Positions 46,722 through 56,459 of a DNA stretch of 64,000 nucleotides are shown here, piece after piece. Both the position numbers and the translations under genes were made by a program. The first letter of the stretch is position 1. Each line of letters opens with the position of its first letter. The stretch is taken from assembly GCF_900114765.1 (NCBI RefSeq), contig NZ_FOUD01000021.1:33635-97634 (forward strand), written 5' to 3'. Origin of the DNA: Halopseudomonas pachastrellae. Its GTDB lineage: Bacteria > Pseudomonadota > Gammaproteobacteria > Pseudomonadales > Pseudomonadaceae. The notes beneath the pieces are model-generated. The model did not search any database. It was not told the DNA's origin and saw only the letters and a program-made list of their open reading frames with translations.

Positions 46722-46820
46722 CAACACAACAGGTCGTGCCTGACTGAGCGCCCGACCTTACATCGCACATTCGGACAAAGGCGTCCCTGCTGCTTACGCG
46801 GCCGGGACGCCTTTTTTGTT
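46722..46820 (+). promoter_or_regulatory. nitrate reductase leader RNA, candidate ANTAR (NasT) antitermination site
   Basis: A first hairpin (stem 46732-46736 with 46753-46757, with an inner ACTGAG loop option) precedes a strong terminator. The layout copies the nasA leader, including an A1/G4 hexamer in the first loop. Both leaders probably respond to the same antiterminator protein, which is not encoded in the window. Confidence 0.62.
46780..46817 (+). terminator. regulated terminator in the nitrate reductase leader
   Basis: An 8-bp outer stem (46780-46787 with 46804-46811), one mismatch, a 5-bp inner stem and TTAC loop are followed by T6. It ends 27 bp before the first gene. Confidence 0.88.
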
Positions 46821-46844
46821 TTCCGCCCGGCAAAGAGCGTCACC

Positions 46845-48119
46845 ATGCGAAAACTGAAACTGGTACTGATTGGCAACGGCATGGCCGGCATTCGCACCCT
46901 CGAAGAGCTGCTGAAGCTGACCCCTGATCTGTACGAGATCACTGTATTTGGGGCAGAACCGCACCCCAACTACAACCGCATCATGCTGTCACCCGTGCTC
47001 GCCGGCGAGCAGGCGTTTGACGATATCGTGCTCAACGACATGGACTGGTACCGCCAGCACGGCATCACGCTGCATCTTGGCAAGCGCGTCACACGCATCA
47101 ATCGCGCCACCCGCCGCGTGGTCGCAGAAGACGGCACCCAAGCCGAATATGACCGCCTGCTGCTGGCAACGGGCTCCAACCCGTTCATGCTGCCGGTCCC
47201 GGGCAATGATCTACAGGGGGTTATCGGTTACCGCGACATCGGCCATACCCGGCAGATGATGCAGACCGCCCATACCCACCGCCATGCCGTGGTAATCGGT
47301 GGGGGGCTGCTGGGGCTGGAAGCGGCCAATGGCCTGCGCCAGCGTGGTATGGACGTTACCGTTGTGCACGTTGGCAAATGGCTGCTGGACCGCCAACTGG
47401 ACGAAACCGCCGGCCAGCTGCTGCAGCAGGCGTTGGAAGCACGCGGCATACGCTTTGCCCTGCAGCACCAGACCGAACAGTTGCTCAGTGACAGCACCGG
47501 CCGTGTTTGCGCGGTGGCGTTCAAGCACGGCACGCAAATCCCGGCTGATCTGGTGGTCATGGCCGCAGGCATCCGGCCAGCCACCGATATCGCGGTCGAG
47601 GCCGGGCTGGCTTGTGATCGCGGCATTCTGGTCAACGATACCCTGCAAACCTTTGATCCGCGCATCTACGCCATTGGCGAATGTGCACAGCACCGCGGTA
47701 TCGCCTACGGCTTGGTTGCACCGCTGTTCGAACAGGCAAAGGTTTGCGCCAACCACCTGGCAATGCTCGGCTACGGTCGCTATCTCGGTTCGGTCACCTC
47801 GACCAAACTCAAGGTAACCGGTATTGATCTGTTCTCCGCCGGGGACTTTATGGGTGACGACAGCTGCGACATCGTTACCCTGCGCGACCCGCAAAGCGGT
47901 AGCTACCGTAAATTGGTGATCCGCGATGACGTGTTGGTCGGTGCCTGCCTGTACGGAGACACCCGCGACAGCAGCTGGTACTTCGAGCTGGTGCGCAGCG
48001 GCCAACACCTCGCGGCACAGCGTGATCTGCTGATGTTTGGCCAGACGCTTGCCAGCAGCGCCATTGAAACCGCCGCAGGTCTCGAGCTGCCAGCGGTCGA
48101 ACGGAGGCTGGCGTCATGA
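46845..48119 (+). CDS. FAD/NAD(P)-dependent electron-transfer subunit of assimilatory nitrate reductase
   Basis: The 424-residue protein matches the first half of NirB: GNGMAGIRTLEELL (FAD-binding), YDRLLLATGSNPF, VVIGGGLLGLEAANGLRQRG (NAD(P)-binding), AAGIRPATDIA and IYAIGECAQHRG. It lacks the BFD, siroheme and 4Fe-4S parts of the about 850-residue nitrite reductase, so it is a free-standing reductase that likely passes NAD(P)H electrons to the nitrate reductase encoded next. Its TGA overlaps that gene's ATG. The C-terminal 90 residues (GDFMGDDSCDIVTL) are the usual reductase dimer domain. Confidence 0.88.
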   Translation: MRKLKLVLIGNGMAGIRTLEELLKLTPDLYEITVFGAEPHPNYNRIMLSPVLAGEQAFDDIVLNDMDWYRQHGITLHLGKRVTRINRATRRVVAEDGTQAEYDRLLLATGSNPFMLPVPGNDLQGVIGYRDIGHTRQMMQTAHTHRHAVVIGGGLLGLEAANGLRQRGMDVTVVHVGKWLLDRQLDETAGQLLQQALEARGIRFALQHQTEQLLSDSTGRVCAVAFKHGTQIPADLVVMAAGIRPATDIAVEAGLACDRGILVNDTLQTFDPRIYAIGECAQHRGIAYGLVAPLFEQAKVCANHLAMLGYGRYLGSVTSTKLKVTGIDLFSAGDFMGDDSCDIVTLRDPQSGSYRKLVIRDDVLVGACLYGDTRDSSWYFELVRSGQHLAAQRDLLMFGQTLASSAIETAAGLELPAVERRLAS

Positions 48120-50812
48120 AGCAGACGGCCTCTACCTGCTGTTATTGCGGCGTTGGCTGCGGCGTGCTGATCGAGCACGACGGCCAGCACATCCACAACG
48201 TCAAGGGCGACCCGGCGCACCCGGCCAATCTCGGCCGCCTGTGCAGCAAAGGCTCCACGTTGCACCTGACCGGCGACCTGGCAGCCCGCGCCCTGCATCC
48301 GGAACTGCGTCTGGGCAAAAGTATGGCGCGCAACCGCACCGACTGGGACAGCGCCCTGGGTCACGCAGCGGAGGTTTTTGCCCGCACCATCGCCGAGCAC
48401 GGCCCAGACAGCGTGGCTTTCTACATCTCCGGCCAGTTGCTGACTGAGGATTACTACAGCTTCAACAAATTGGCCCGGGCGCTGATCGGCACCAACAACA
48501 TCGACAGCAACTCGCGCCTGTGCATGTCCAGCGCGGTAGTCGGCTACAAGCGCAGCCTGGGCGCCGACGCACCGCCCTGCTCTTACGAAGACATTGAGCA
48601 GAGCAACTGCCTGCTGATTGCCGGCAGCAACATGGCCTACGCCCACCCGGTCCTGTTCCGCCGCCTGGAGGCCGCCCGCGAGGCTAACCCGGCGCAGAAG
48701 GTCATCGTCATCGACCCTCGTCGTACCGACACCTGCGACGTCGCAGACCTGCACCTACCGCTGCGCCCCGGCAGCGATGTCGCCCTGTTTCACGGCCTGC
48801 TGCATCTGCTACTGGAAAACGACCACGTCGACCATGACTTCATCAACGCGCATACCGACGGCTTTGAAGCACTGCAGGCACTCGTGCAGGATTACCCGCC
48901 AGCGCGCGTCGCGACACTCTGCGATATCAGCGAGGCTGAGCTGCGCCAGGCAGCCGAGCTGATCGGCAAGGCCGACAGCTTTCTCTCGTTGTGGTGCATG
49001 GGGCTGAACCAGTCCAGCGCCGGTAGCGCCAAGAACAACGCCCTGATCAACCTGCACCTGGCCACCGGTCAGATCGGCAAGGTCGGCGCCGGCCCCTTCT
49101 CGCTGACCGGCCAGCCCAACGCCATGGGCGGCCGCGAAACCGGCAGCCTGTCCAACCTGCTGCCCGGCCACCGTGACGCCGCCAATGCCGAGCATCGCCG
49201 CGAGGTCGCTGACTATTGGGGCGTAGCCGGCCTGCCGGAGCAACCCGGCCTGAGCGCCATCGAGCTATTCGAGGCGGTCCGCGATGGTCGTATCAAGGCC
49301 CTGTGGATCGCCTGTACCAACCCGGCCCAATCCATGCCGGACCAACAGCTGATCCATCAGGCGCTCAGCCTGTGCCCCTTCGTCATCGTGCAGGAAGCCT
49401 TCAGCACCACCGAAACCTGTCACTATGCTGACCTGCTGCTGCCCGCCGCCAGCTGGGGCGAAAAGGAAGGTAGCGTGACCAATTCCGAGCGACGCATCAG
49501 TCACGTGCGCCCCGCCATTCCCGCGCCCGGCAGCGCCCGTGGCGACTGGGATATCGTCTGCGACTTCGCCCGCAGGCTGGAGCAAAAACTTCGCCCCGGC
49601 CAGCCCAGCCAGTTTGCCTTTGCCCGGCCAGCCGAGCTGTTCGACGAATACAAGGGCCTGACTGCCGGTCGCGACCTCGACTACAGCGGCCTCAGCCACG
49701 CCCTGATCGACGGGCTGGGCCCGCAACAATGGCCCTTCCCCGCTGGCAGCCGCCAGGGCACCCCGCGGCTGTATACCGACGGCCGCTTTGCCACCGCCGA
49801 TGGCCGCGCGCACTTTGTCGCCGAAGCCCCTCGCCCGCTCAGCGAACCCGCCGACAGCAGCTACCCCCTGGTACTGAACACCGGACGCCTGCGCGATCAA
49901 TGGCACGGCATGAGCCGCACCGGCACCGCCGCCCAGTTGTTCGGCCATGTGGAACGGGCGCAGCTCTCCATGCACCCGCAGGACATGCAGGCCCGTGCGC
50001 TTGAAGACGGCGACCTGGTTAGCCTCAGCAGCCGGCGCGGCACGCTGATACTGCCCGTGCAGGCCGACGCTCAGTTACGCCCGGGACAGAGCTTTTTGCC
50101 GATGCACTGGGGCAACCGTTTTCTCAAGGGCCTGGGCAGCAACCGCCTGACTCTCAGCAACCACGACCCGCTGTCCAAGCAGCCAGAACTCAAACAGGCC
50201 GCCGTAGAGGTCACTCGCGCAGTACTCCCCTGGCAGCTGTTTGTGCTGGTTGAAGGCGACGTACAGCAGCGCTTTGCCCAACTGCGCGAGCTAGCTGAAG
50301 TCTTTGATTATCTGAGCATGGGGCTGGTCGGCCGCGAGCGCCCGGCTGTGCTGCTGCGCGCCGCAGCGGGCCAGGCGCCCGACGCCGCCTTACTGCGCCA
50401 GCTGGATGCGGCCTGCGGACTGGACACCCCACAGGCGCTGAGCCTGGAAGACAGCGCGCGGCAGATCAGCAAACGCATCGCACTCGATGGCCAGCGCATC
50501 ATTGCCCTGCGCCTCAGCGGCGAGACCCTGGCCCGCGACTGGCTGCGCAAACTCTGGCAAGACGCCGATGACATTACCGACCTGCGCCGCTGGCTGCTGG
50601 CCCCGGTCGCCACCCCGCCGGGTGTCAGCGCCGCCGCCACGGACAAAACCATTTGCAACTGCATGAACGTCAGCCAAAGCCGCATTTGCGCCGGCATCGA
50701 GCAAGGCATGCAGCTGGAGGATTTGAAGCGCGAACTCGGTTGCGGCACCCAGTGCGGCTCCTGCGTTCCGGAAATAAAACAACTGCTGGCCAAGACCGCA
50801 GTCCCCGCCTGA
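48116..50812 (+). CDS. nasC: assimilatory nitrate reductase, molybdenum catalytic subunit
   Basis: The 898-residue enzyme reduces nitrate to nitrite in the cytoplasm. The N-terminus has a 4Fe-4S site (CCYCGVGCGVLIE, RLCSKG), the molybdenum-ligand Cys lies in SNSRLCMSSAVVGYK near 140, and the molybdopterin domain ends near 710. A C-terminal BFD-like [2Fe-2S] domain (TICNCMNVSQSRI, GCGTQCGSCVPE, near 842-890) probably accepts electrons from the FAD subunit encoded just upstream. No signal peptide is present. cobA follows 14 bp downstream. Symbol follows Pseudomonas usage; narB or nasA are used elsewhere. Confidence 0.94.
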   Translation: MKQTASTCCYCGVGCGVLIEHDGQHIHNVKGDPAHPANLGRLCSKGSTLHLTGDLAARALHPELRLGKSMARNRTDWDSALGHAAEVFARTIAEHGPDSVAFYISGQLLTEDYYSFNKLARALIGTNNIDSNSRLCMSSAVVGYKRSLGADAPPCSYEDIEQSNCLLIAGSNMAYAHPVLFRRLEAAREANPAQKVIVIDPRRTDTCDVADLHLPLRPGSDVALFHGLLHLLLENDHVDHDFINAHTDGFEALQALVQDYPPARVATLCDISEAELRQAAELIGKADSFLSLWCMGLNQSSAGSAKNNALINLHLATGQIGKVGAGPFSLTGQPNAMGGRETGSLSNLLPGHRDAANAEHRREVADYWGVAGLPEQPGLSAIELFEAVRDGRIKALWIACTNPAQSMPDQQLIHQALSLCPFVIVQEAFSTTETCHYADLLLPAASWGEKEGSVTNSERRISHVRPAIPAPGSARGDWDIVCDFARRLEQKLRPGQPSQFAFARPAELFDEYKGLTAGRDLDYSGLSHALIDGLGPQQWPFPAGSRQGTPRLYTDGRFATADGRAHFVAEAPRPLSEPADSSYPLVLNTGRLRDQWHGMSRTGTAAQLFGHVERAQLSMHPQDMQARALEDGDLVSLSSRRGTLILPVQADAQLRPGQSFLPMHWGNRFLKGLGSNRLTLSNHDPLSKQPELKQAAVEVTRAVLPWQLFVLVEGDVQQRFAQLRELAEVFDYLSMGLVGRERPAVLLRAAAGQAPDAALLRQLDAACGLDTPQALSLEDSARQISKRIALDGQRIIALRLSGETLARDWLRKLWQDADDITDLRRWLLAPVATPPGVSAAATDKTICNCMNVSQSRICAGIEQGMQLEDLKRELGCGTQCGSCVPEIKQLLAKTAVPA

Positions 50813-50826
50813 TACAGGAGAAACTG

Positions 50827-51585
50827 ATGAATACCACCCCGCCTGTCTGGCTGGTTGGCGCCGGCCCCGGCGACCCGGAACTGCTGACGCTCAAGGCCGC
50901 GCGCCTGTTGGCGCAAGCAGAGATCGTGATGGTGGACGATCTGGTCAACCCCGAGATTCTGCAGCATTGCCCGCAGGCGCGCCTGATTCGCGTCGGCAAG
51001 CGCGGCGGCTGCCGCTCCACCCCGCAGGCCTTCATCAATCGCCTGATGCTGCGCTACGGCCGCCAGGGCAAACGCCTAGTACGCCTGAAAGGCGGCGACC
51101 CCTGCATCTTCGGCCGTGCCGGTGAAGAGGCCCAGTGGCTGCGTGATCGTGGCGTCGAAGCCGGCATCGTCAACGGCATTACCGCCGGGCTGGCCGGTGC
51201 CACCCAATGTGATATTCCGCTCACGCTGCGCGGCGTGAGCCGAGGCGTCACGCTGGTTACCGCCCATACGCAGGATGACAGCGAACTCAACTGGGCCGCG
51301 CTGGCCGCGGGCGGCACCACGCTGGTGGTGTATATGGGCGTTGCCCGCCTGCAGCAGATTCAGCAAGGCCTGCTGGCCGGCGGCATGCCAGCCAACATGC
51401 CGGTCGCCATGATTGAAAACGCCAGCTCACCACTTCAACGCCAACTCGCCTGCCAGCTATCTCAACTCTGCACTGCCGCCATCGCCTTCAAACTAAAAAG
51501 CCCGGCGGTGCTGGTGATTGGTGAGGTGGTGAATGCGGCTGCGCTGGCTCACTCATACAGCGAAACCTCACAGCTGGCGGGATAA
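50827..51585 (+). CDS. cobA: uroporphyrinogen-III C-methyltransferase
   Basis: The 252-residue SAM-dependent enzyme makes precorrin-2, the first step to siroheme. Motifs are VGAGPGDPELLTLKA at the start, VRLKGGDPCIFGRAGEE near 90 and NGITAGLAGATQCDIPLT near 120. Siroheme is the cofactor of nitrite and sulfite reductases, which explains its place at the end of the nitrate unit, although no nitrite reductase gene lies here. The ATG at 50827 follows GGAGAAACTG. Confidence 0.95.
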   Translation: MNTTPPVWLVGAGPGDPELLTLKAARLLAQAEIVMVDDLVNPEILQHCPQARLIRVGKRGGCRSTPQAFINRLMLRYGRQGKRLVRLKGGDPCIFGRAGEEAQWLRDRGVEAGIVNGITAGLAGATQCDIPLTLRGVSRGVTLVTAHTQDDSELNWAALAAGGTTLVVYMGVARLQQIQQGLLAGGMPANMPVAMIENASSPLQRQLACQLSQLCTAAIAFKLKSPAVLVIGEVVNAAALAHSYSETSQLAG

Positions 51586-51618
51586 GGCGCGCCGGACGGC
51601 GCGCGCTTGGCGGGCGGC

Positions 51619-52020
51619 TCAGGCCTTGGCAGGCTTGAGCGCGTCGAGCATGCGGCCCATGGCGGCATGGATGGCGTTGACCGCTTTAAGCGGGCGTACC
51701 ATGACCTTGAAGTCGACAATCTTGTCGTCGTCGTTCCACTGGATCATATCGATGCCGTTGATGGTGATACCGTCGATGACGGTCTGAAACTCCAGCACCG
51801 CATTATTGCCATCAACCAATTCACGCAGATAGGTGAAGTGCCCCGGCTCGTTCAGCGTCTTGAACGCCGCGGACAGATACAGCGTGGTAATTGCCTTGCC
51901 CACCTGCGGGGTGTGCACCACCGGGGAATGAAACACAACGTCATCTGCCAGCAGATCCGCCAGTCCGCTCGGGTCCTGCGCTTCGACAACCTTGTGCCAC
52001 CGTTCGATCACACTGCTCAT
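51619..52020 (-). CDS. NTF2-like/SnoaL-type protein
   Basis: The 133-residue protein has an NTF2-like cone fold: VIERWHKVVEAQDPSGLADLLADDVVFHSPVVH, and later NAVLEFQTVIDGITINGIDMI and a final FKVMVRP strand. Such proteins bind small hydrophobic molecules or act as isomerases; no substrate can be assigned. AAGGAGCAGCA precedes the ATG. It lies downstream of a permease gene on the same strand. Confidence 0.85.
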   Translation of the reverse strand: MSSVIERWHKVVEAQDPSGLADLLADDVVFHSPVVHTPQVGKAITTLYLSAAFKTLNEPGHFTYLRELVDGNNAVLEFQTVIDGITINGIDMIQWNDDDKIVDFKVMVRPLKAVNAIHAAMGRMLDALKPAKA

Positions 52021-52097
52021 TGCTGCTCCTTATCGTTGGCAGGCTTGGTACCTGCTGCCGCGGCGCGGCAGCAAGCCTTATTCCAATGCCGCGTGGT

Positions 52098-53447
52098 TCA
52101 ATCTTCGTGCGGAATGGGGTCAACGTTGCGATCCCAGCCCACCAGTACAACGGTCGCCAAAATACCAATCAACAGGCCCACCCACGGCTCGAAAAACGCC
52201 AGCGAGGCACCAATCAGCACCACCGCGCCGCGAGAGGTATTGTTTTTCGGGATGGCCATGGCGATATAGGCACAGGCAAACCCGGTCAGTACCAGCGTCA
52301 GTGACAAGGCAATGCCCAACAACGGCTTGAGCCCGGTCAGCAGCGGCAGCAGGAAGAACAGAATCGGCAGGCCCATCAGGTAATAGGACGCCAGGCCGCT
52401 GTGAATGCTATCCATCGCCTGTTTGCCCTGCTTCCAGCGCTGCATGATGATCACGTGCACACCGGTCCAGAGCGCGCCCTGGGTCGGGAAGAAGGGTGCA
52501 CTGATACCCATCAGCGCATTACGGATGGCCAGCGAGATGTGTGAGCGGGTCGGGTTGATGTCGATGTGTTCGTCCTGGCGAGTCTCCAGTCCTTCGCGGA
52601 TCACCTCGTTACCAGTGACCAGATCGCCAAATAGAATCACGTAGGTGATCAGCGCCAGCGGCATACCCTGAATAAACATCTCCATGCTCGGCCAGCCAAT
52701 GGCAAAGGGCGAGACCTTGGCCCAGGCATCATCCAGCGGCGGGATCAGAATGCCCCACTGAATGTCGTAGCTCACCTCACCAACCATCGGGCCGATAATG
52801 CCGGCCAGCACAAAACCGGGCAGCAGGCCCAAGGCGCCGAGCAAGGCAAAGAAACGGTATTTTTCCTTCAGTTTGGCCATGGGAATGCTGAAAGCGAAGA
52901 TCAGGCACACGGCGCAGGCAATGGTGGTGCTGATCGGCTGCTGCAGCAAAAAGCGTTCAGCATCGTCAACGAACACCCGTTTCAGCGCCGCAATCGCCGC
53001 ACCTAGAATGATGCCCGCCTTGAGCGTGTCGGGTAGCCAGAGAATAAAGCGCTTACCCAGCCCGGTGATGCCCAGCAAAAACAGCAACAGGGCAAAATCG
53101 AGCGATATCGCCGCCATCGCCTGAAAGCGCTCATCGGGTGTCTCATACCCGCCAAGCACAAAGGCGAGTACCAATGGCAACGCGGGGGTAATCCAACCGG
53201 GGGCGTAGGGTTCGCCGAACACAATGATGGCCGAGGCAATCAGCGCCGAATGAATCATGGAGACGGCTACTGCCTCTTCAAAACTCAGGCCAAAGAAGCT
53301 GGTCATCAGCGGCACCAGTGACAGGCCGGTGGCGGCGGCGATCAGCAGCCCCTGAACCAGCTCGGGCCAGCAGAGTTTTGAATGGTAGAACGGTAAACGA
53401 AAGGTAAAGGGCCCCCAACGCCAGCCCGGTTGTTCAGGTTGCGACAT
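52098..53447 (-). CDS. NCS2-like (solute carrier 23 type) membrane permease
   Basis: The 449-residue protein has about 11-12 membrane helices and a few NCS2-like elements (TGLSLVPLMTSFFGLSFEEA, FGEPYAPGWITPALPLVL, GNEVIREGLETRQDEHIDI, ISAPFFPTQGALWTGVHVI). It probably moves a purine-, pyrimidine- or other small anion-like solute, though it is distant from well-studied members. The ATG at 53447 has GGAG 6 nt upstream; an in-frame ATG at 53459 lies inside that ribosome site region. Confidence 0.7.
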   Translation of the reverse strand: MSQPEQPGWRWGPFTFRLPFYHSKLCWPELVQGLLIAAATGLSLVPLMTSFFGLSFEEAVAVSMIHSALIASAIIVFGEPYAPGWITPALPLVLAFVLGGYETPDERFQAMAAISLDFALLLFLLGITGLGKRFILWLPDTLKAGIILGAAIAALKRVFVDDAERFLLQQPISTTIACAVCLIFAFSIPMAKLKEKYRFFALLGALGLLPGFVLAGIIGPMVGEVSYDIQWGILIPPLDDAWAKVSPFAIGWPSMEMFIQGMPLALITYVILFGDLVTGNEVIREGLETRQDEHIDINPTRSHISLAIRNALMGISAPFFPTQGALWTGVHVIIMQRWKQGKQAMDSIHSGLASYYLMGLPILFFLLPLLTGLKPLLGIALSLTLVLTGFACAYIAMAIPKNNTSRGAVVLIGASLAFFEPWVGLLIGILATVVLVGWDRNVDPIPHED

Positions 53448-53569
53448 AACCGTCTCCATCTTGTTTTGTTGTTATGTTCTCTCGCGTGGAGAGTTTCACC
53501 GCATTATGCCGAGCCGGCCTCTCTAGCGCGCCAACATCAGCGTTGTCGATGACGCGCTAGAGCCTGCCG

Positions 53570-54355
53570 TTATTCTGCCGCGCCCAACACCTCGCCAAAG
53601 AACTGATGCATGGCGGCAAAGCTACGCTTGGCCACGACTGGGTGATATTCGGCTTTGCCAGCCATGTTCGCGGAGGGATCAGAGAAGGAATGCACCGCGC
53701 CACCGTAGCTGATCAGTTGCCAGTCCACGCCTGCGTCGCGCATCTCGGCCTGAAAGTCAGCAACCTGTTGGTCTGGCACAAAGGGGTCGTCTGCTCCGTG
53801 CAGCACCAGGATCGGCGCCTTGATATTGGTAGCATCGGCTGGGTTGGGGGTGTCCAGATTACCGTGGAAAGACACCACGCCCTTGAGCTCGGTACCCGAG
53901 CGCGCCAGCTCCAGCACCGAACCGCCCCCAAAACAGAAACCGATGGCAACCAACTGGTCGCTGGCAACCGGCGCCTGGGTCTGGCTGGCCAACAGGTCCA
54001 GCCCGGCATTCACTCGCGTGCGCATCAGCGCGCGATCATCGCGCACGGTGCTGGCAGCCGCACCGGCCTCCTCTGCATTGGCCGGGCGAATGTCCCGGCC
54101 GTACATGTCCGCCACAAACACCACATAATCGGTGCCCGCCACCTTACTGGCCTTCTCGACGGCGGCGTCCGTCACCCCCATCCAGTTGGGCACCATCAGC
54201 ACACCGGGCCGCGGCACCTGCACGCTGGCGTCGTACACCAGGCGGCCCTCAAAAGGCTTGCCGTCAATCTCGTAGTCGACCTGCTCTACCTTGATATCAG
54301 CCTGTGCCAGGCCTGCCAGCGTACTCATCAACACGCCCCCCAATATGCGCTTCAT
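53570..54355 (-). CDS. secreted dienelactone hydrolase-family protein
   Basis: The 261-residue protein has a signal peptide (cleavage near GLAQADI) and the dienelactone hydrolase fold with a Cys nucleophile in IGFCFGGG near 145, Asp in HGADDPFVPD near 198 and His in AVHSFSDP near 230. Family members cleave lactones and esters. A homologue flanks htpG in Pseudomonas (PA1597). The ATG at 54355 follows AGGAAG. Confidence 0.87.
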   Translation of the reverse strand: MKRILGGVLMSTLAGLAQADIKVEQVDYEIDGKPFEGRLVYDASVQVPRPGVLMVPNWMGVTDAAVEKASKVAGTDYVVFVADMYGRDIRPANAEEAGAAASTVRDDRALMRTRVNAGLDLLASQTQAPVASDQLVAIGFCFGGGSVLELARSGTELKGVVSFHGNLDTPNPADATNIKAPILVLHGADDPFVPDQQVADFQAEMRDAGVDWQLISYGGAVHSFSDPSANMAGKAEYHPVVAKRSFAAMHQFFGEVLGAAE

Positions 54356-54400
54356 CGTTGCTTCCTCCATAAAATGTCTCTCCAGCATAGCGGCAGAAAC

Positions 54401-54429
54401 AAAAATGCCTGCACAAGGCAGGCATTTTT
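54401..54429 (-). terminator. terminator after htpG
   Basis: An 11-bp perfect stem (54401-54411 with 54419-54429) flanked by A5 and T5 can work in both directions; it lies 28 bp past the htpG stop and before the hydrolase gene. Confidence 0.85.
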
Positions 54430-54456
54430 GCTCACACTTCAAAGCAGACTGGCAGC

Positions 54457-56361
54457 TTAGCGGCTCAGTTCAACCAGCAGCGCATTAAGGCGGCGCACAT
54501 AGGCACCGGGATCCTGCAGCGCCTCACCTGCAGCAAGGGCTGCCTGGTCAAACAGGATGTGACTCAGGTCGGCAAAGCGATCTTCATCCTGCTCACTGTC
54601 GAGCTTGTCCAGCAGCGGGTGGGCCGGGTTGATCTCCAGGATCGGCTTGCTTTCCGGTGCCTTCTGGCCGCTGGCCTCGAGGATACGGCGCATCTGCAGC
54701 CCCATGTCGTCCTCGTTGATCACCAGTACCGCCGGGGAGTCAGTCAGACGGTGCGACACGCGCACTTCCTGCAGTTGCTCCTTGAGTGCTTCCTGGATGC
54801 GCTTGACCAGGTCGGCCTTGGCTTCAGCGGCCTTTTCCTGCTCCTGCTTGTCCTCGTCGCCTTCGAGCTTGCCGAGATCCAGGTCGCCTCGGGCGATATC
54901 GACAAACTGCTTGCCCTGATATTCGGTCAGGTGGCTCATCAGCCACTCGTCGATACGGTCGGTCAGCAGCAGCACTTCGATACCCTTCTTGCGGAAGATT
55001 TCCAGGTGCGGGCTGTTCTTGACCTGCGCGTATCGCTCGCCGGTGAGGTAGTAGATCTTGTCCTGACCTTCGACCATGCGCTCCAGATAGGCGTCCAGGC
55101 TGACCACTTCGCTGTCATCGCTCTGCGCGGTGGAGGCAAAACGCAACAGGCCGGCAATTTTCTCGCGGTTGGAATAGTCCTCGGCCGGGCCTTCTTTCAT
55201 AACGCTGCCAAAAGCCTTCCAGAAAGTCGCGTACTGCTCGGGCTCTTTCTTCGCCATTTTCTCCAGCATGTCCAGCACGCGTTTGGTCAACGCGGACTTC
55301 ATGCTGTCGATCGCCGGGTCCTTCTGCAGGATTTCACGCGAGACGTTCAGCGACAGGTCATTCGAGTCCACCACGCCCTTGATAAAGCGCAGATACAGCG
55401 GCAGGAATTGCTCCGCGTCGTCCATGATGAACACGCGCTGCACATACAGCTTGAGCCCACGCGGCGCTTCGCGCTGGTACAGGTCAAACGGCGCGCGACC
55501 CGGCACATACAGCAGGCTGGTGTATTCCAGCTTGCCTTCGACCTTGTTGTGGCTCCAGCTCAGCGGGTCTTCAAAGTCGTGGGCAACGTGCTTGTAGAAC
55601 TCCTTGTATTCCTCGTCCTTGACCTCGGTACGCGGGCGGGTCCAGAGCGCGCTGGCCCGGTTTACACTTTCCCACTCGGTCTCGGCAGCGGCCTCCTGCT
55701 CCTCACCTGACGGCTGCTTGGGCAGCTCGATGGGCAGGGAAATATGGTCGGAGTATTTGGTAATGACGTTGCGCAGACGGAAGGTATCGGCAAACTCGCT
55801 CTCTGCGGCCTTCAGGTGCAGGACGATACGGGTACCGCGCTCAGGCTTGTCGACGGTGGCGATAGTGAAGTCACCCTCACCGGCTGACTCCCAGTGCACA
55901 CCCTCGGCGGCAGCGAGGCCCGCACGGCGGGTGAATACCTCAACCCGGTCAGCGACGATAAAGGCGCTGTAGAAGCCAACGCCAAACTGTCCAATCAGTT
56001 GGGAGTCCTTTTTCTGATCCCCAGTCAGTTGCTGCATGAAGGCGGCGGTGCCGGACTTGGCAATGGTACCCAGATGGTCGATGACCTCCTGGCGGGACAT
56101 GCCGATACCGTTGTCCTCGATGGTCAGGGTGTTGGCCTTGCTGTCGGCGCTGACGCGGATACGCAGCTCGGGCTGGTCTTCCAGCAGCTGCGGCTGGGCG
56201 ATGGCTTCGAAGCGCAGCTTGTCGGAGGCATCCGAGGCGTTGGAAATCAGTTCACGCAGAAAGATTTCCTTGTTCGAGTACATCGAGTGAATCATGAGGT
56301 GCAGCAGTTGCTTCACCTCTGTCTGGAATCCCAGGGTTTCCTTATGAGCGTCCACGGTCAT
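54457..56361 (-). CDS. htpG: molecular chaperone HtpG (Hsp90)
   Basis: The 634-residue chaperone shows the GHKL ATPase N-domain ([44 protein letters not shown]), the middle domain (SRENLQ-like [13 protein letters not shown]) and the C-terminal dimer domain; there is no MEEVD tail, as usual in bacteria. A charged linker ([16 protein letters not shown]) follows the N-domain. GGAGAC precedes the ATG. Terminator at 54401-54429. Confidence 0.97.
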   Translation of the reverse strand: MTVDAHKETLGFQTEVKQLLHLMIHSMYSNKEIFLRELISNASDASDKLRFEAIAQPQLLEDQPELRIRVSADSKANTLTIEDNGIGMSRQEVIDHLGTIAKSGTAAFMQQLTGDQKKDSQLIGQFGVGFYSAFIVADRVEVFTRRAGLAAAEGVHWESAGEGDFTIATVDKPERGTRIVLHLKAAESEFADTFRLRNVITKYSDHISLPIELPKQPSGEEQEAAAETEWESVNRASALWTRPRTEVKDEEYKEFYKHVAHDFEDPLSWSHNKVEGKLEYTSLLYVPGRAPFDLYQREAPRGLKLYVQRVFIMDDAEQFLPLYLRFIKGVVDSNDLSLNVSREILQKDPAIDSMKSALTKRVLDMLEKMAKKEPEQYATFWKAFGSVMKEGPAEDYSNREKIAGLLRFASTAQSDDSEVVSLDAYLERMVEGQDKIYYLTGERYAQVKNSPHLEIFRKKGIEVLLLTDRIDEWLMSHLTEYQGKQFVDIARGDLDLGKLEGDEDKQEQEKAAEAKADLVKRIQEALKEQLQEVRVSHRLTDSPAVLVINEDDMGLQMRRILEASGQKAPESKPILEINPAHPLLDKLDSEQDEDRFADLSHILFDQAALAAGEALQDPGAYVRRLNALLVELSR

Positions 56362-56459
56362 AACGAAGCGTCTCCATTTGATGCTGTTCAGGGCAAGCCA
56401 GCAGATTCTGGCAATGCAGCAAAGATGGGGACATTTGAAATACTTTCAAGGGCCTGGCG

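Noticed and set aside
54559..55710. Plus-strand frame opposite htpG
   Set aside because: Antisense shadow of a conserved chaperone gene.
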